Below, in pieces: positions 50,709 through 60,465 of a stretch of 64,000 nt of DNA. Where the stretch lies: positions 124,001 through 188,000 of the forward strand of contig NZ_JAJQQP010000010.1 of the NCBI RefSeq assembly GCF_028994805.1, given 5' to 3'. Under the pieces are notes generated by a model. The model saw only the letters and a list, made by a program, of their open reading frames with translations. It did not search any database and had not been told where the DNA came from. Both the position numbers and the translations under genes were made by a program. Every line of letters starts with the position of its first letter. Within the stretch, counting starts at the first letter, position 1. The DNA comes from Promicromonospora iranensis (GTDB taxonomy: Bacteria > Actinomycetota > Actinomycetes > Actinomycetales > Cellulomonadaceae).

Positions 50709-51355
50709 GCGCCGAGCTCCGCCAGGCGGTCACGGGCCGCCCGGACCGCCTGGCGGGTGACAGCTACCTGTTCCGATCCGGCACCCGCCTCGACCCGCAG
50801 CTCCAGGGCCCGCTCGAACAGGGCCAGGGCCTCGCCGAGGAAGGGCCGTGCCTGGTCGGCGTGCACCTCGAGCGCCTGGTCGTACCGGCACGTGCCCCAG
50901 TGCTGCAGCGCGAGGTACTCGAGCCGGTGCGCGTGCTCGATGCTCGCGGCGTGCTCCCCGTAGTAGTGCGCCGCCTCCAGCGCCAGGCCGAACAGCAGGT
51001 CCGCCTCCGAGAAGCGGTGCCGCCACTGCAGCACGTGAGCCAGCCGCAACAGCGACGGGACGGCGCCGAGGGGCACGTCGGAGGCGTTCGAGTGCGCGGC
51101 CGCCGCGTCGTCGCCCGGCCCACCGTTCATCCGGACGGCGAGCCACCCGAGCCGCTCGGCCTCGGCCAGCTCGCGCTCGGGGTCGTCCGCCTCGACCGCG
51201 AGCGCACGGGTGAGCGGCACCCGTACGGCGAGGACGTCCGGCGTGTCACGGTCCGGGCGACGCGCCAGCTCGGCGCGGTACGCCTGGGCGGCGGGGACGT
51301 CGTCGAACACCTCGTGCAGCGTGACCGGGTCGACGTGGTGCCTGGGCAGATCCAA
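50705..51355 (-). CDS. Uncharacterised TPR-like helical protein
   Basis: The 216-residue product is not recognised. The best start is a TTG at 51355, which has GGAGGA five bases upstream; longer frames lack such a site and enter the divergent promoter. The C-terminal two thirds is a run of amphipathic helices (LGAVPSLLRLAHVLQWRHRFSEADLLFGLALEAAHYYGEHAASIEHAHRLEYLALQHWG, then LGEALALFERALELRVEAGAGSEQVAVTRQAVRAARDRLAEL) with the spacing of tetratricopeptide repeats. Its stop codon overlaps that of tesB in opposite orientation. Confidence 0.65.
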   Translation of the reverse strand: MDLPRHHVDPVTLHEVFDDVPAAQAYRAELARRPDRDTPDVLAVRVPLTRALAVEADDPERELAEAERLGWLAVRMNGGPGDDAAAAHSNASDVPLGAVPSLLRLAHVLQWRHRFSEADLLFGLALEAAHYYGEHAASIEHAHRLEYLALQHWGTCRYDQALEVHADQARPFLGEALALFERALELRVEAGAGSEQVAVTRQAVRAARDRLAELGA

Positions 51356-51459
51356 CTGTTCCTCCGGGGCGAAGCCAAGGGGGATGAATCTACCAATTCG
51401 GACAGGCTGAAAACCACTCCGTCCACGGCCGGACCACGGGGCGTTTCGCGTGGAGGAAA

Positions 51460-51963
51460 ATGAGCACCATGACACGCCTCCATGTCCCCGTCACGCTGCG
51501 CTGGTCCGACCTCGACGCCTATGCGCACGTCAACAACGTGGCGATGTTCCGCCTGCTGGAGGACGCCCGGATCACCGCCTTCTGGCTGCACCCCGAAGCC
51601 CCGGAGGGCGAGGCCTGGCCGACGGCGGTGGTCCCCACCGGCCCCGACGCCGACTCGCACACCCTCGTGGCCGGCCAGCGCATCGAGTACCTGCGGCCGC
51701 TGCTGTTCACCCGCACACCGGTGCGCGTCGAGATGTGGCTCGGCCGGATCGGCGGCGCGAGCGCCGAGGTCTGCTACGAGGTGCACGACGGCGTCGCCGG
51801 CATGGCGAAGACGGGTCCGACGTCGGGCGGCAAGCCCTATGCGCGCGCCACGACCACCCTCGTGTTCGTCGACGCCGCCACGAACCGGCCCCGGAGACTC
51901 ACGGAGGGCGAGCGGCTGGCGTGGAAGCCCTTCGAGGAAGACCCGGTCACGTTCCGCCGCTGA
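51460..51963 (+). CDS. 4HBT-family acyl-CoA thioesterase (YbgC/FadM-like)
   Basis: The 167-residue single hot-dog protein carries the family signature RWSDLDAYAHVNNVAMFRLLEDARITAF, in which Asp (DLDAYAHVNN) is catalytic. The later strands VAGQRIEYLRPLLFTRTPVRVEMWLGRIGGASAEVCYEV fit. It would hydrolyse short or aromatic acyl-CoA. ATG with GGAGGAAA directly upstream. Its stop is 17 bases from the stop of the GTPase gene on the other strand. Confidence 0.88.
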   Translation: MSTMTRLHVPVTLRWSDLDAYAHVNNVAMFRLLEDARITAFWLHPEAPEGEAWPTAVVPTGPDADSHTLVAGQRIEYLRPLLFTRTPVRVEMWLGRIGGASAEVCYEVHDGVAGMAKTGPTSGGKPYARATTTLVFVDAATNRPRRLTEGERLAWKPFEEDPVTFRR

Positions 51964-51980
51964 GCGCGCGCAGGGTGGGG

Positions 51981-53735
51981 TCAGCTTGCGGCGACCGTCG
52001 CCGCCGTCCGACAGCTCGCGAGCTGGGAGAGCTCCTCCCCGACGGGCGCACGCACCAGCTTGTCCGCGACCGTGCCGACCGACTGCCGCAGCCGCCGTCG
52101 GGCGCCCATCGCCCGGCGGCGGGCGCCGAGCGCGCCGAACACCCGGCAGACCAGGGCGAGCAGCAGGCCGAGCGCCAGCCCGCCCAGCACCATGAGCGTG
52201 GGCCAGGGAATCCGGAAGGGGTCGACGCCGGGCCCGTCGTCCGCGCCGGACTCCGGCCCCCCGGGGAACACGACGCCGCTGTCCCCCGACCAGGTCGGCA
52301 GGGTGAGCACCGGCGTCGGCAGCGGCGGGAGCTGCAGGTACGCGAACCCGAACAGGACCAGCAGCCACAGCAGACCCGCTGCCACGACGGTGATCAGGGT
52401 CCACTGGACCACGTTGACCAGGGACCACCACACCGGGCGCCGGGACGCCTCCACCCGGGTGGTCGCCACCGCCTGGTCGAGCGCGTCAGGGAGCGCCTCG
52501 ATCCCTGCCTGCCCGCGTGCGCGGGCCGCCAGGACCCAGGGGTCCGCGGCACCGCGCGTCACCTCCTCGACGTAGCGCCGCACGGCTGACGCAGCTGCCG
52601 ACCGCACGGCGGGCCGGGCCGTCGGCAGCGACGTGCGGACCAGGTCGTCGCGGCCCGACGGCGCCCGGTGCTCCCGGTCCGTGGTCCGCAGCCCGAGCCG
52701 CCGCAGCGGGTCCTTGCGCAGCCGCCCGACCCAGCGGGTGAGCGGCCAGCCGGTCGCCGCGCGCGCGTCCCGGCGGGCGGAGGCCCGGACGGCGTCGACC
52801 ACCGTCGGCACGCCCGCCGCCGCCTCGAGCGCCGCCACGAGCTCGCCCTTGGCCTGGTTCCCCAGGCGCGACGGCGGCGGCGTGCCGCACTCGTCGACGA
52901 TCTTCTGTGCCACCGCCCGCTCGTCCGCGGCGAGCCGGGCGGTCGCCGCCTCCCGCTTGGCCGCCGCCTTCGCCAGCAGGCCCTGGAGGTCGTCCATGCC
53001 CTGGCCCGTCCTGGCCGACACGGCGAGCACACGCGCACCCTCCAGACCGTCCTGCGCCACCAGGCGCTTGAGGTCGGCCAGCATCGCCGACGTCTCATCC
53101 GGGGTGAGGCGGTCCGCCTGGTTGAGCGCGACGACCACCACCTCCGCCCGCCCCGCGAGCGGACGCAGGAAGCCCTCGTGCAGCGCGGCGTCCGCGTACT
53201 TCTGCGGGTCGACCACCCAGACCAGCAGGTCCGCGCGCTGCACCAGCCGCTCGGCCCGCATCCGGTGCTCGGTCACCACCGAGTCGTGGTCGGGCAGGTC
53301 CAGCAGCACGAGCCCCGTGGTGTCCCCCACCGGTGTCCGGCGGCGTGACGGCCCGGGTTCGACCGGCGGCGGTGACGGCTCACCCTCCGCGGTCGGCGCG
53401 CCCACCTGGTGGCGCCGCCCGACCTCCAGCCAGTCCAGGAGCGGGTCCGCACCCTCGCCCCAGACCGCGGCCATCGGGTGCGACGTCGTCGGACGCCGCA
53501 CGCCCGGCTGCGCGATCGCGACGCCGGCCACGGCGTTCAGCACCGACGACTTGCCCGATCCCGTCGCGCCCGCCAGTGCCACCACGGTGTGCTCCGCGGA
53601 CAGCCCGCCCCGCTCCCGCGCCCGGGTCGCGACGGCGCGCGCCTCGTCCAGCAGGGCCGGCTCGATGCGGCCCTCCGCGGCCTCGACGGCCGTCTCGAGG
53701 GCAGTGGTCCGGTCGGCCAGGTCGAGCCGGCTCAT
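51981..53735 (-). CDS. Dynamin-like/YfjP-type membrane GTPase, small subunit of pair A
   Basis: The 584-residue product has G1 GATGSGKSS (residues 56-64), switch I RPTT (81-84), G3 DLPDHDS (146-152), G4 NQAD (205-208) and DPQKYADAALH, a helical middle part, and two membrane segments near the C-terminus (VQWTLITVVAAGLLWLLVLFGFAYL and PTLMVLGGLALGLLLALVCRVFGAL). It is paralogous along its length to the product of 60466-62046. It overlaps the upstream large GTPase gene by four bases (ATGA), so the pair is co-translated and probably forms a heteromer, as in other bacterial dynamin pairs. The cellular role is unknown. Confidence 0.85.
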   Translation of the reverse strand: MSRLDLADRTTALETAVEAAEGRIEPALLDEARAVATRARERGGLSAEHTVVALAGATGSGKSSVLNAVAGVAIAQPGVRRPTTSHPMAAVWGEGADPLLDWLEVGRRHQVGAPTAEGEPSPPPVEPGPSRRRTPVGDTTGLVLLDLPDHDSVVTEHRMRAERLVQRADLLVWVVDPQKYADAALHEGFLRPLAGRAEVVVVALNQADRLTPDETSAMLADLKRLVAQDGLEGARVLAVSARTGQGMDDLQGLLAKAAAKREAATARLAADERAVAQKIVDECGTPPPSRLGNQAKGELVAALEAAAGVPTVVDAVRASARRDARAATGWPLTRWVGRLRKDPLRRLGLRTTDREHRAPSGRDDLVRTSLPTARPAVRSAAASAVRRYVEEVTRGAADPWVLAARARGQAGIEALPDALDQAVATTRVEASRRPVWWSLVNVVQWTLITVVAAGLLWLLVLFGFAYLQLPPLPTPVLTLPTWSGDSGVVFPGGPESGADDGPGVDPFRIPWPTLMVLGGLALGLLLALVCRVFGALGARRRAMGARRRLRQSVGTVADKLVRAPVGEELSQLASCRTAATVAAS

Positions 53736-55798
53736 CGGTCGCCCTCTCCGAACAGGCGCTTCCAGAAGCCCTTCCGGGCCGGCTCCTCGGGGATGTCGCT
53801 GCGGCCCTTCGCGAGGTTGCCGCCCGCCGGCCGGGCCCGGACGCCGCGCAGGCCCCGGCCCTCGGTGAGGTCCTCGGTGACCGTCCCGGTACCGGTGTCC
53901 GGGCCGACGTCGGCGGCACGGGCCCGGCCACGACGCTCCGCCGAGGCGGCCGACGCGACGGCGGCGGCCGCCGAGCGCAGGCCGGCTCCGCCCGACTCCG
54001 CCGAACCCAGGGCGTCCAGCTGCGCCGTGTACCGGGCCGCCTGCCCGTCCATGACCGCCTGGATGCGGGCACGCAGCCGGTCACGGGCCTGCATGGCCAG
54101 GCCCCGCACGGCGTCCTCCCCGAACACCGCCTCCAGCAGGCGCTGGGCCAGGACCGCCGACCCGCCCGCGATCCCGACCTCGATGCCGGTGAGCCCGCCC
54201 GTCGAGGCGAACACGAAGATCATCAGGGCCACGCCGAGGCCGTTCACACCCAGCGAGAGGACCCGGGCGGTGCCACGCTTGGCCGCGCCCTGCTCCCGCA
54301 CGAGCTCCAGGACGTCGCCCTGCCAGCCGCGGATCTGGCCGGCCACCTCGGCGCGGAGCGCCGCCGGCGTCCGCGACAGCTCCAGACCCTCCAGGAGCGC
54401 CGCACCGGCAGCGTCGCCCCGCCACGCCTGGTAGGACCGTTCGGCGGCGTCCTCGGCGGCGTCGAGCACCACGGACTCCAGGCCGTGGGCGATGGCCTGC
54501 TCGACCTGGGGCGCCTCCTTCGGCTTGCCGCGGAAGAATCCGGCCACGGCGTCCCGGAACCGGCCGATGCCCTCCTCGATCGCGCGGAAGAACTCGCCGG
54601 TACCCACGAAGTCCTGCCAGCGGGCGAGCACCTCGCCCCGCAGCAGCGCACCGTCCGACGTCGCCGCCGCCACGTGAGCCACCGCGTCCGCGTAGGCGCG
54701 GTCCACCGCGTGGCGCAGCCGGACGTCGGCGGCCTGCTGCTCGTCCGCGGCATCGGCCAGGGCCGCCGCCCGCTCCACGAGGGAGTCGACGACGCCGTCG
54801 CGGGTCGCCGCGATGACCCGCCCGCGCGCTTCCGCGTCGCCGCCGAGCCCGGTGAGCCAGCGCGACACGTCCGAGACCGCCTCCTCGGGCAGCATCCCGT
54901 CCACCAGCTCGGCCTCGGGAATGACGAAGAGCGCGCTCTCGGCCAGGCCCTGCTCCACCATCATGTCCCGCAGGTCGTCGGCGGTGGCCTCGGCGCCCGG
55001 GTCCACGCGGTCCAGCACCATCGCCACCTGCGCCTTGCGCCCCGCGGCCTGCAGCAGCAGGTCCCACGGCACCGCGTCCGCGTACCGCGCCGACGTCGTG
55101 ACGAACAGCCACAGGTCGGCCGCCCCGAGCAGCTGCGCCGCGAGGTCCCGGTTGACCGTGTCCACCGAGTCGATGTCCGGAGCGTCCAGCAGGGCCAGGC
55201 CCTTCGGCAGCGCATCGCTCGGCACGAGGCGCAGGGTGCGGCTGGGCTCGGACGGCGTCCCGCCGTCGGACGGCGGTGCGGTCCCCGCCGCGCCGGACGT
55301 CGTCAGGCGGGCCATCCCCGGCAGCACCCGGTCCGTGGAGAACCAGCGCGCGTCCAGCGGGTGGTGCACCAGCACCGGTGCCTTCGTCGTGGGCCGCAGC
55401 ACGCCCGGCTGGGTCACCATCTCGCCCAGCACCGAGTTCACGAGGGTCGACTTGCCCGCGCCCGTCGACCCACCGACCACCACGAGGAGCGGCGCCTTCT
55501 GGGCACGCAGCCGGGGCAGCAGGTAGTCGTCGAGCTGGTCGGTGGCGCGACGCTGGTCCGTGCGCGCCGTCTCCACGCCCGACGTCTCCAGCGGCAGCCG
55601 CAGCGCGCCCAGCCGGGCTCGTAGGACCTCCAGCGCGCCGACCAGGCCGGAGCTGTCGCCGGTCGCGTCGCCGGTCGCGTCAGTGGGCACCACCGCGGAC
55701 CCGGAGGCAGTCCTCGGCTCGGCGGCTGCCGCCGGCTCGGAGGCAGCCGCGCGGTCCGGTGCGCCAGGTGCAGCGGAGTCGTCGGGCTGATCGGTCAT
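53732..55798 (-). CDS. Dynamin-like GTPase, large subunit of pair A
   Basis: The product has 688 residues. A disordered Ala/Asp/Glu-rich N-terminus (1-50) precedes a GTPase domain: G1 GGSTGAGKST (109-118), switch I RPTTKAP, G3 DAPDIDS (205-211), G4-like LDRVD (262-266). A long helical stalk region follows, then a hydrophobic segment (VNGLGVALMIFVFASTGGLTGIEVGIAGGSAVLA), more helices and a basic C-terminus (KGFWKRLFGEGDR). This is the layout of bacterial dynamins that remodel membranes. Paralogue: 62043-63722. First gene of the pair-A operon. Confidence 0.85.
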   Translation of the reverse strand: MTDQPDDSAAPGAPDRAAASEPAAAAEPRTASGSAVVPTDATGDATGDSSGLVGALEVLRARLGALRLPLETSGVETARTDQRRATDQLDDYLLPRLRAQKAPLLVVVGGSTGAGKSTLVNSVLGEMVTQPGVLRPTTKAPVLVHHPLDARWFSTDRVLPGMARLTTSGAAGTAPPSDGGTPSEPSRTLRLVPSDALPKGLALLDAPDIDSVDTVNRDLAAQLLGAADLWLFVTTSARYADAVPWDLLLQAAGRKAQVAMVLDRVDPGAEATADDLRDMMVEQGLAESALFVIPEAELVDGMLPEEAVSDVSRWLTGLGGDAEARGRVIAATRDGVVDSLVERAAALADAADEQQAADVRLRHAVDRAYADAVAHVAAATSDGALLRGEVLARWQDFVGTGEFFRAIEEGIGRFRDAVAGFFRGKPKEAPQVEQAIAHGLESVVLDAAEDAAERSYQAWRGDAAGAALLEGLELSRTPAALRAEVAGQIRGWQGDVLELVREQGAAKRGTARVLSLGVNGLGVALMIFVFASTGGLTGIEVGIAGGSAVLAQRLLEAVFGEDAVRGLAMQARDRLRARIQAVMDGQAARYTAQLDALGSAESGGAGLRSAAAAVASAASAERRGRARAADVGPDTGTGTVTEDLTEGRGLRGVRARPAGGNLAKGRSDIPEEPARKGFWKRLFGEGDR

Positions 55799-55852
55799 GC
55801 CGCACAGTCTGCCGCAGACACGCTGGTCAGGCGCGATCGTGCGGCAAATATG

Positions 55853-56797
55853 TCAGCCGCCGAGGCGGGTACGCAGCCACTCGAGGGCCGCGTGCGCCAC
55901 CTCGCGCTGCACGGCGCGGCCGTGCGGCAGGCCCGGCTGGGGCGGCCGCATCGACTCGAGCACGAGTGCGCCGGCGGTGACCGTCACCGCGCAGGTGAGC
56001 GCCTCGGGATCGACGTCGGGCAGCGGGTGCCGGTCCATGACCACCTCGGGCGGCGGGGCACCGTCGACCCGGAGGTGCGGCAGCAGCAGCACGACGTCGA
56101 GATATGACGCACCGCGGGAGGGCATGAACCAGTCGACGGCGTGGGCGCTGGTCGCGTCCCACCCGTGGTCGGTGATGAGTATCGACTCGCGGCTCAGGGC
56201 GCCGTGGACGAGGTTCTTGCCGGACATGGCCTCGTCGGCATAGCTCGCGATCTCGGCGAGGTGCTCGATCTTGTCGGACAGCCACGGTGTGAAGGCCGAG
56301 AGCCCTGGCGGTCGCATGGCGGCGATGGTGGCCCAGGCCTGGCTGTCGATCAGGTCGAGCGTGTCGGGCAGGTCCGGCGGGGCCTCGCTGGAGCCGATCT
56401 GGATGGCGAGCTCGACGGCCGCGGCGAGGTCCGCCTCGTCCCACGGGTCGTGCGGCGGGCGGATGGGCTCGTTGCGGTAGCCGAGCACCACCCACCGCCC
56501 GGCGCCCGGCAGCACCTCGTCGACGAACCACTCGCGCGGGAGCATCGGGACGTCGTCAGGCAGGGTGGCCACGGAGGCCGCCTCGGCGGCCATCCGGTCC
56601 TGCGTCAGCGGCGCCTCCGGCCCGACGGCACGCACGATCGACCGTCCGGAGGCCGTCTGCAGCACCTCCAGCGTCCCGGCCGGCTCGGTCCCGCTCATCG
56701 GAGCGGAGCCGATCACCCGTCCCCCCATGGTCTCGCTCACACGGGAACGGACAGAGGGGGGAAGATCGGACCACGCCGGCCGCCGGACAGCACTCAT
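55853..56797 (-). CDS. Kinase/APH-fold protein lacking the catalytic Asp (tandem copy 2)
   Basis: The 314-residue product aligns along its length with its upstream neighbour (56898-57851): both open with a PxWxDLPPxxRxR segment, and both have the aminoglycoside phosphotransferase-like core ending. The catalytic loop HGDLxxxN reads VHGALSRES here, losing the Asp and the Asn, while the metal-binding Asp of the next strand is kept (AHAVDWFMPSRGASYLDVV). This suggests a pseudokinase or a binding protein. Ends with ALEWLRTRLGG. Located 54 bases after the GTPase pair-A start on the same strand. Confidence 0.7.
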   Translation of the reverse strand: MSAVRRPAWSDLPPSVRSRVSETMGGRVIGSAPMSGTEPAGTLEVLQTASGRSIVRAVGPEAPLTQDRMAAEAASVATLPDDVPMLPREWFVDEVLPGAGRWVVLGYRNEPIRPPHDPWDEADLAAAVELAIQIGSSEAPPDLPDTLDLIDSQAWATIAAMRPPGLSAFTPWLSDKIEHLAEIASYADEAMSGKNLVHGALSRESILITDHGWDATSAHAVDWFMPSRGASYLDVVLLLPHLRVDGAPPPEVVMDRHPLPDVDPEALTCAVTVTAGALVLESMRPPQPGLPHGRAVQREVAHAALEWLRTRLGG

Positions 56798-56897
56798 GGC
56801 CGGAGTTTGCCCAAGAGAAGTTCACCCTGCAAACCACAAACGGCGGTGCGTGCACCACATTCGTGGTGCGCCACCTGCAGTTTCGCCGGGAACGTCG

Positions 56898-57851
56898 TCA
56901 GAAACCGAGCCGGGTCTGGAGCCAGGAGACCGCGGTGCGGGCCAGCCGGTGCTGGTAGGAACGCAGCTCGGGCATGCCGGCCGGCGGGGGCTCCATCGAC
57001 GACTTCACGTAGTGGCCGGCGAGCACCGCTATCCAACAGGTCACGGCGTCCGGCTCCGTGCCGGGCGGCACGCCGTACCGGCGCAGCGTCGCCTCGGGCG
57101 GCGGTCCGTCGCTGGTCCGGACGTGCACCAGCATCGACACCAGGTCGAGGTACGGAGCTCCGACGCTGCCCCGGATCCAGTCGGCGACCAGCGGCTTCTC
57201 GCCGGGCGCCGCGGGGAGCAGGACGTTCTGCACGCGGAGCGTGCCGTGCTGGAGGCTCGTGCCCGCTATCGCGTCGGGTGCGTGCGAGGCGATCTCCGCG
57301 AGCCCTTCCAGCCGGTGCATCAGCCACGGCGAGTGATTCGCGAGCCCGGCGGGTCGCGTGTCCGCGAGGATCTCCCACGAGTTCGTCGGGAACGCCTTCT
57401 CCTCGGGCAGGAACATCGGGTCGTCGGGGGCCTCGATCTCACCGATCGAGCGCACCACCCGGATCAGGGCGGCGACGTCCTCCTCCGGCCACGAGAGGTC
57501 GATCGGCCGCACCTTGGCACGCATCGAGTAGCCGATGGCCACCCAGGTGCCGAGGTTGGGCAGCACCTCGTCGATCGACCACAGCAGCTCGGGGTGGGGC
57601 GCGGCCTCGGGGAGCAGCGGCGACAGCGCGATCTCCTGGCGCAGGAAGCTCAGCGGGCCGGGCTGTTCCGTGCCCAGCGCCTTGACGAAGGTGTTGCCCT
57701 TCGTCGTCTGCACCTGGAACTGCGCACCCGGCAGGACTCCGGAGTCGCCGGGATGCCTGGAGCCGATCACGCGGGCGCCGAGCAGGTGGGTGATGCGGTC
57801 TCGCAGCGGAGGCGGAAGGTCACGCCACCCGGGACGCAGGGCAGGGCTCAC
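56898..57851 (-). CDS. Kinase/APH-fold protein lacking the catalytic Asp (tandem copy 1)
   Basis: The GTG at 57851 gives 317 residues starting VSPALRPGWRDLPP, which lines up with MSAVRRPAWSDLPP of the neighbour; an ATG at 57905 is a longer alternative. The catalytic loop reads LQHGTLRVQNVLLP (HGDL to HGTL: no Asp, Asn kept) and the metal Asp is present in LVADWIRGSVGAPYLDLV. Ends AVSWLQTRLGF, as in the paralogue. The pair probably arose by tandem duplication. Downstream of it, 56852-56869 holds a small hairpin (GCACCAC/GTGGTGC). Confidence 0.7.
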   Translation of the reverse strand: MSPALRPGWRDLPPPLRDRITHLLGARVIGSRHPGDSGVLPGAQFQVQTTKGNTFVKALGTEQPGPLSFLRQEIALSPLLPEAAPHPELLWSIDEVLPNLGTWVAIGYSMRAKVRPIDLSWPEEDVAALIRVVRSIGEIEAPDDPMFLPEEKAFPTNSWEILADTRPAGLANHSPWLMHRLEGLAEIASHAPDAIAGTSLQHGTLRVQNVLLPAAPGEKPLVADWIRGSVGAPYLDLVSMLVHVRTSDGPPPEATLRRYGVPPGTEPDAVTCWIAVLAGHYVKSSMEPPPAGMPELRSYQHRLARTAVSWLQTRLGF

Positions 57852-57920
57852 TGCGGCATCTTGTCGAACATGTCCCAATGCGGCAAGGATGACCTTTTTA
57901 GTCATATCCCTTCGCGACGA

Positions 57921-57965
57921 AAGAGGGCTGTGGTCGGCGTTTGGAACGCCGACCACAGCCCTCTT
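57921..57965. terminator. Hairpin terminator of ettA (21-bp stem)
   Basis: AAGAGGGCTGTGGTCGGCGT and one further T pair perfectly with the right arm across a three-base loop, TGG, leaving AGCCCTCTT at the end. It lies between the ettA stop and the next gene on the minus strand. Confidence 0.85.
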
Positions 57966-58047
57966 CTCGTCGACCGACAGCGGTCAGTCTCGTCGACCGT
58001 CAGCGGTCAGTCGCGGTACGTGTCGCGCGACTTCCTCGGGCTCGTCG

Positions 58048-59730
<1,683 letters not shown>

Positions 59731-59784
59731 TGCCTGTGTTCCACCGTTCACAGAAGGTACTTCGGACGGGTGCGCTCACGCGGA

Positions 59785-59831
59785 GCGGGTGCCGGGCAAT
59801 CCCTGCGCGGAGGTTCTCCCCCGGCACCCGC
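59785..59831. terminator. Hairpin between ssb and ettA
   Basis: GCGGGTGCCGGG (59785-59796) and CCCGGCACCCGC (59820-59831) are exact complements around a 23-base loop, 27 bases after the ssb stop and upstream of the ettA start. Confidence 0.65.
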
Positions 59832-59857
59832 GGACCGCGGAGCACGACTGGCCCAGC

Positions 59858-60412
59858 CTACGCGTTCACCAGCTCGCGCTGCCCGACGCCGGAGCCGTCA
59901 CCCTCGTTGCCCTCGTCACCGAGGAGCTCGTCGCCGTCCGTGGGCGCCAGGACGTCGAGGCCGAACGGGTCGACGTCGCCCGGCCGCGTCGCGGTCAGCC
60001 CGCCGCCGTCCACCGGGGTGACCGGAGCCCCGTCCGGCACCGTGTCGTGGTGCACCACCCGGGTGAAGCCGACCTTGCCGCGCGTCGCGTCGACGCCGAT
60101 CGCCGTCGCGACGATCACCAGGCCCGCGCGCTGCTGACCGTCGGCACCTGTCCACTCGTCCATCTCGAGCCGGCCCGTGACGACCACCGGAACACCCTTG
60201 TGCACCGACTCGACGACGTTCAGCGCGGCCGTCCGCCAAGCCTTGACGGTGAACCAGAGCGTCGCACCGTCGGTCCAGTCCCCGTTCTCGTTCACGTAGC
60301 GCCGGGTGCTGGCCACGCGGAACGTGGTCCATTCCAGGTTCTTTGCCGCGTTCAGGTGCAGCGCCGGCGTGCTGCCGGCGTTGCCCGACACGGTCACCGT
60401 GACATCGTTCAT
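59858..60412 (-). CDS. ssb: Single-stranded DNA-binding protein (paralogue without acidic tip)
   Basis: From the ATG at 60412 the product has 184 residues. It has the OB fold of SSB: VTVTVSGNAGSTPALHLNAAKNLEWTTFRVASTRRYVNENGDWTDGATLWFTVKAWRTAALNVVESVHKGVPVVVTGRLEMDEW. The C-terminus reads GQRELVNA and lacks the DDDIPF-like acidic tip that recruits partner proteins in the main SSB. It is therefore probably a secondary SSB, perhaps linked to recombination or competence-like DNA uptake. It sits between the GTPase pair B and ettA on the minus strand. Confidence 0.88.
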   Translation of the reverse strand: MNDVTVTVSGNAGSTPALHLNAAKNLEWTTFRVASTRRYVNENGDWTDGATLWFTVKAWRTAALNVVESVHKGVPVVVTGRLEMDEWTGADGQQRAGLVIVATAIGVDATRGKVGFTRVVHHDTVPDGAPVTPVDGGGLTATRPGDVDPFGLDVLAPTDGDELLGDEGNEGDGSGVGQRELVNA

Positions 60413-60465
60413 CTCAGCCCTCCTGGGTCGACGGGCCGGCCCCAGCGGCCGACCCGCACCCAGCA

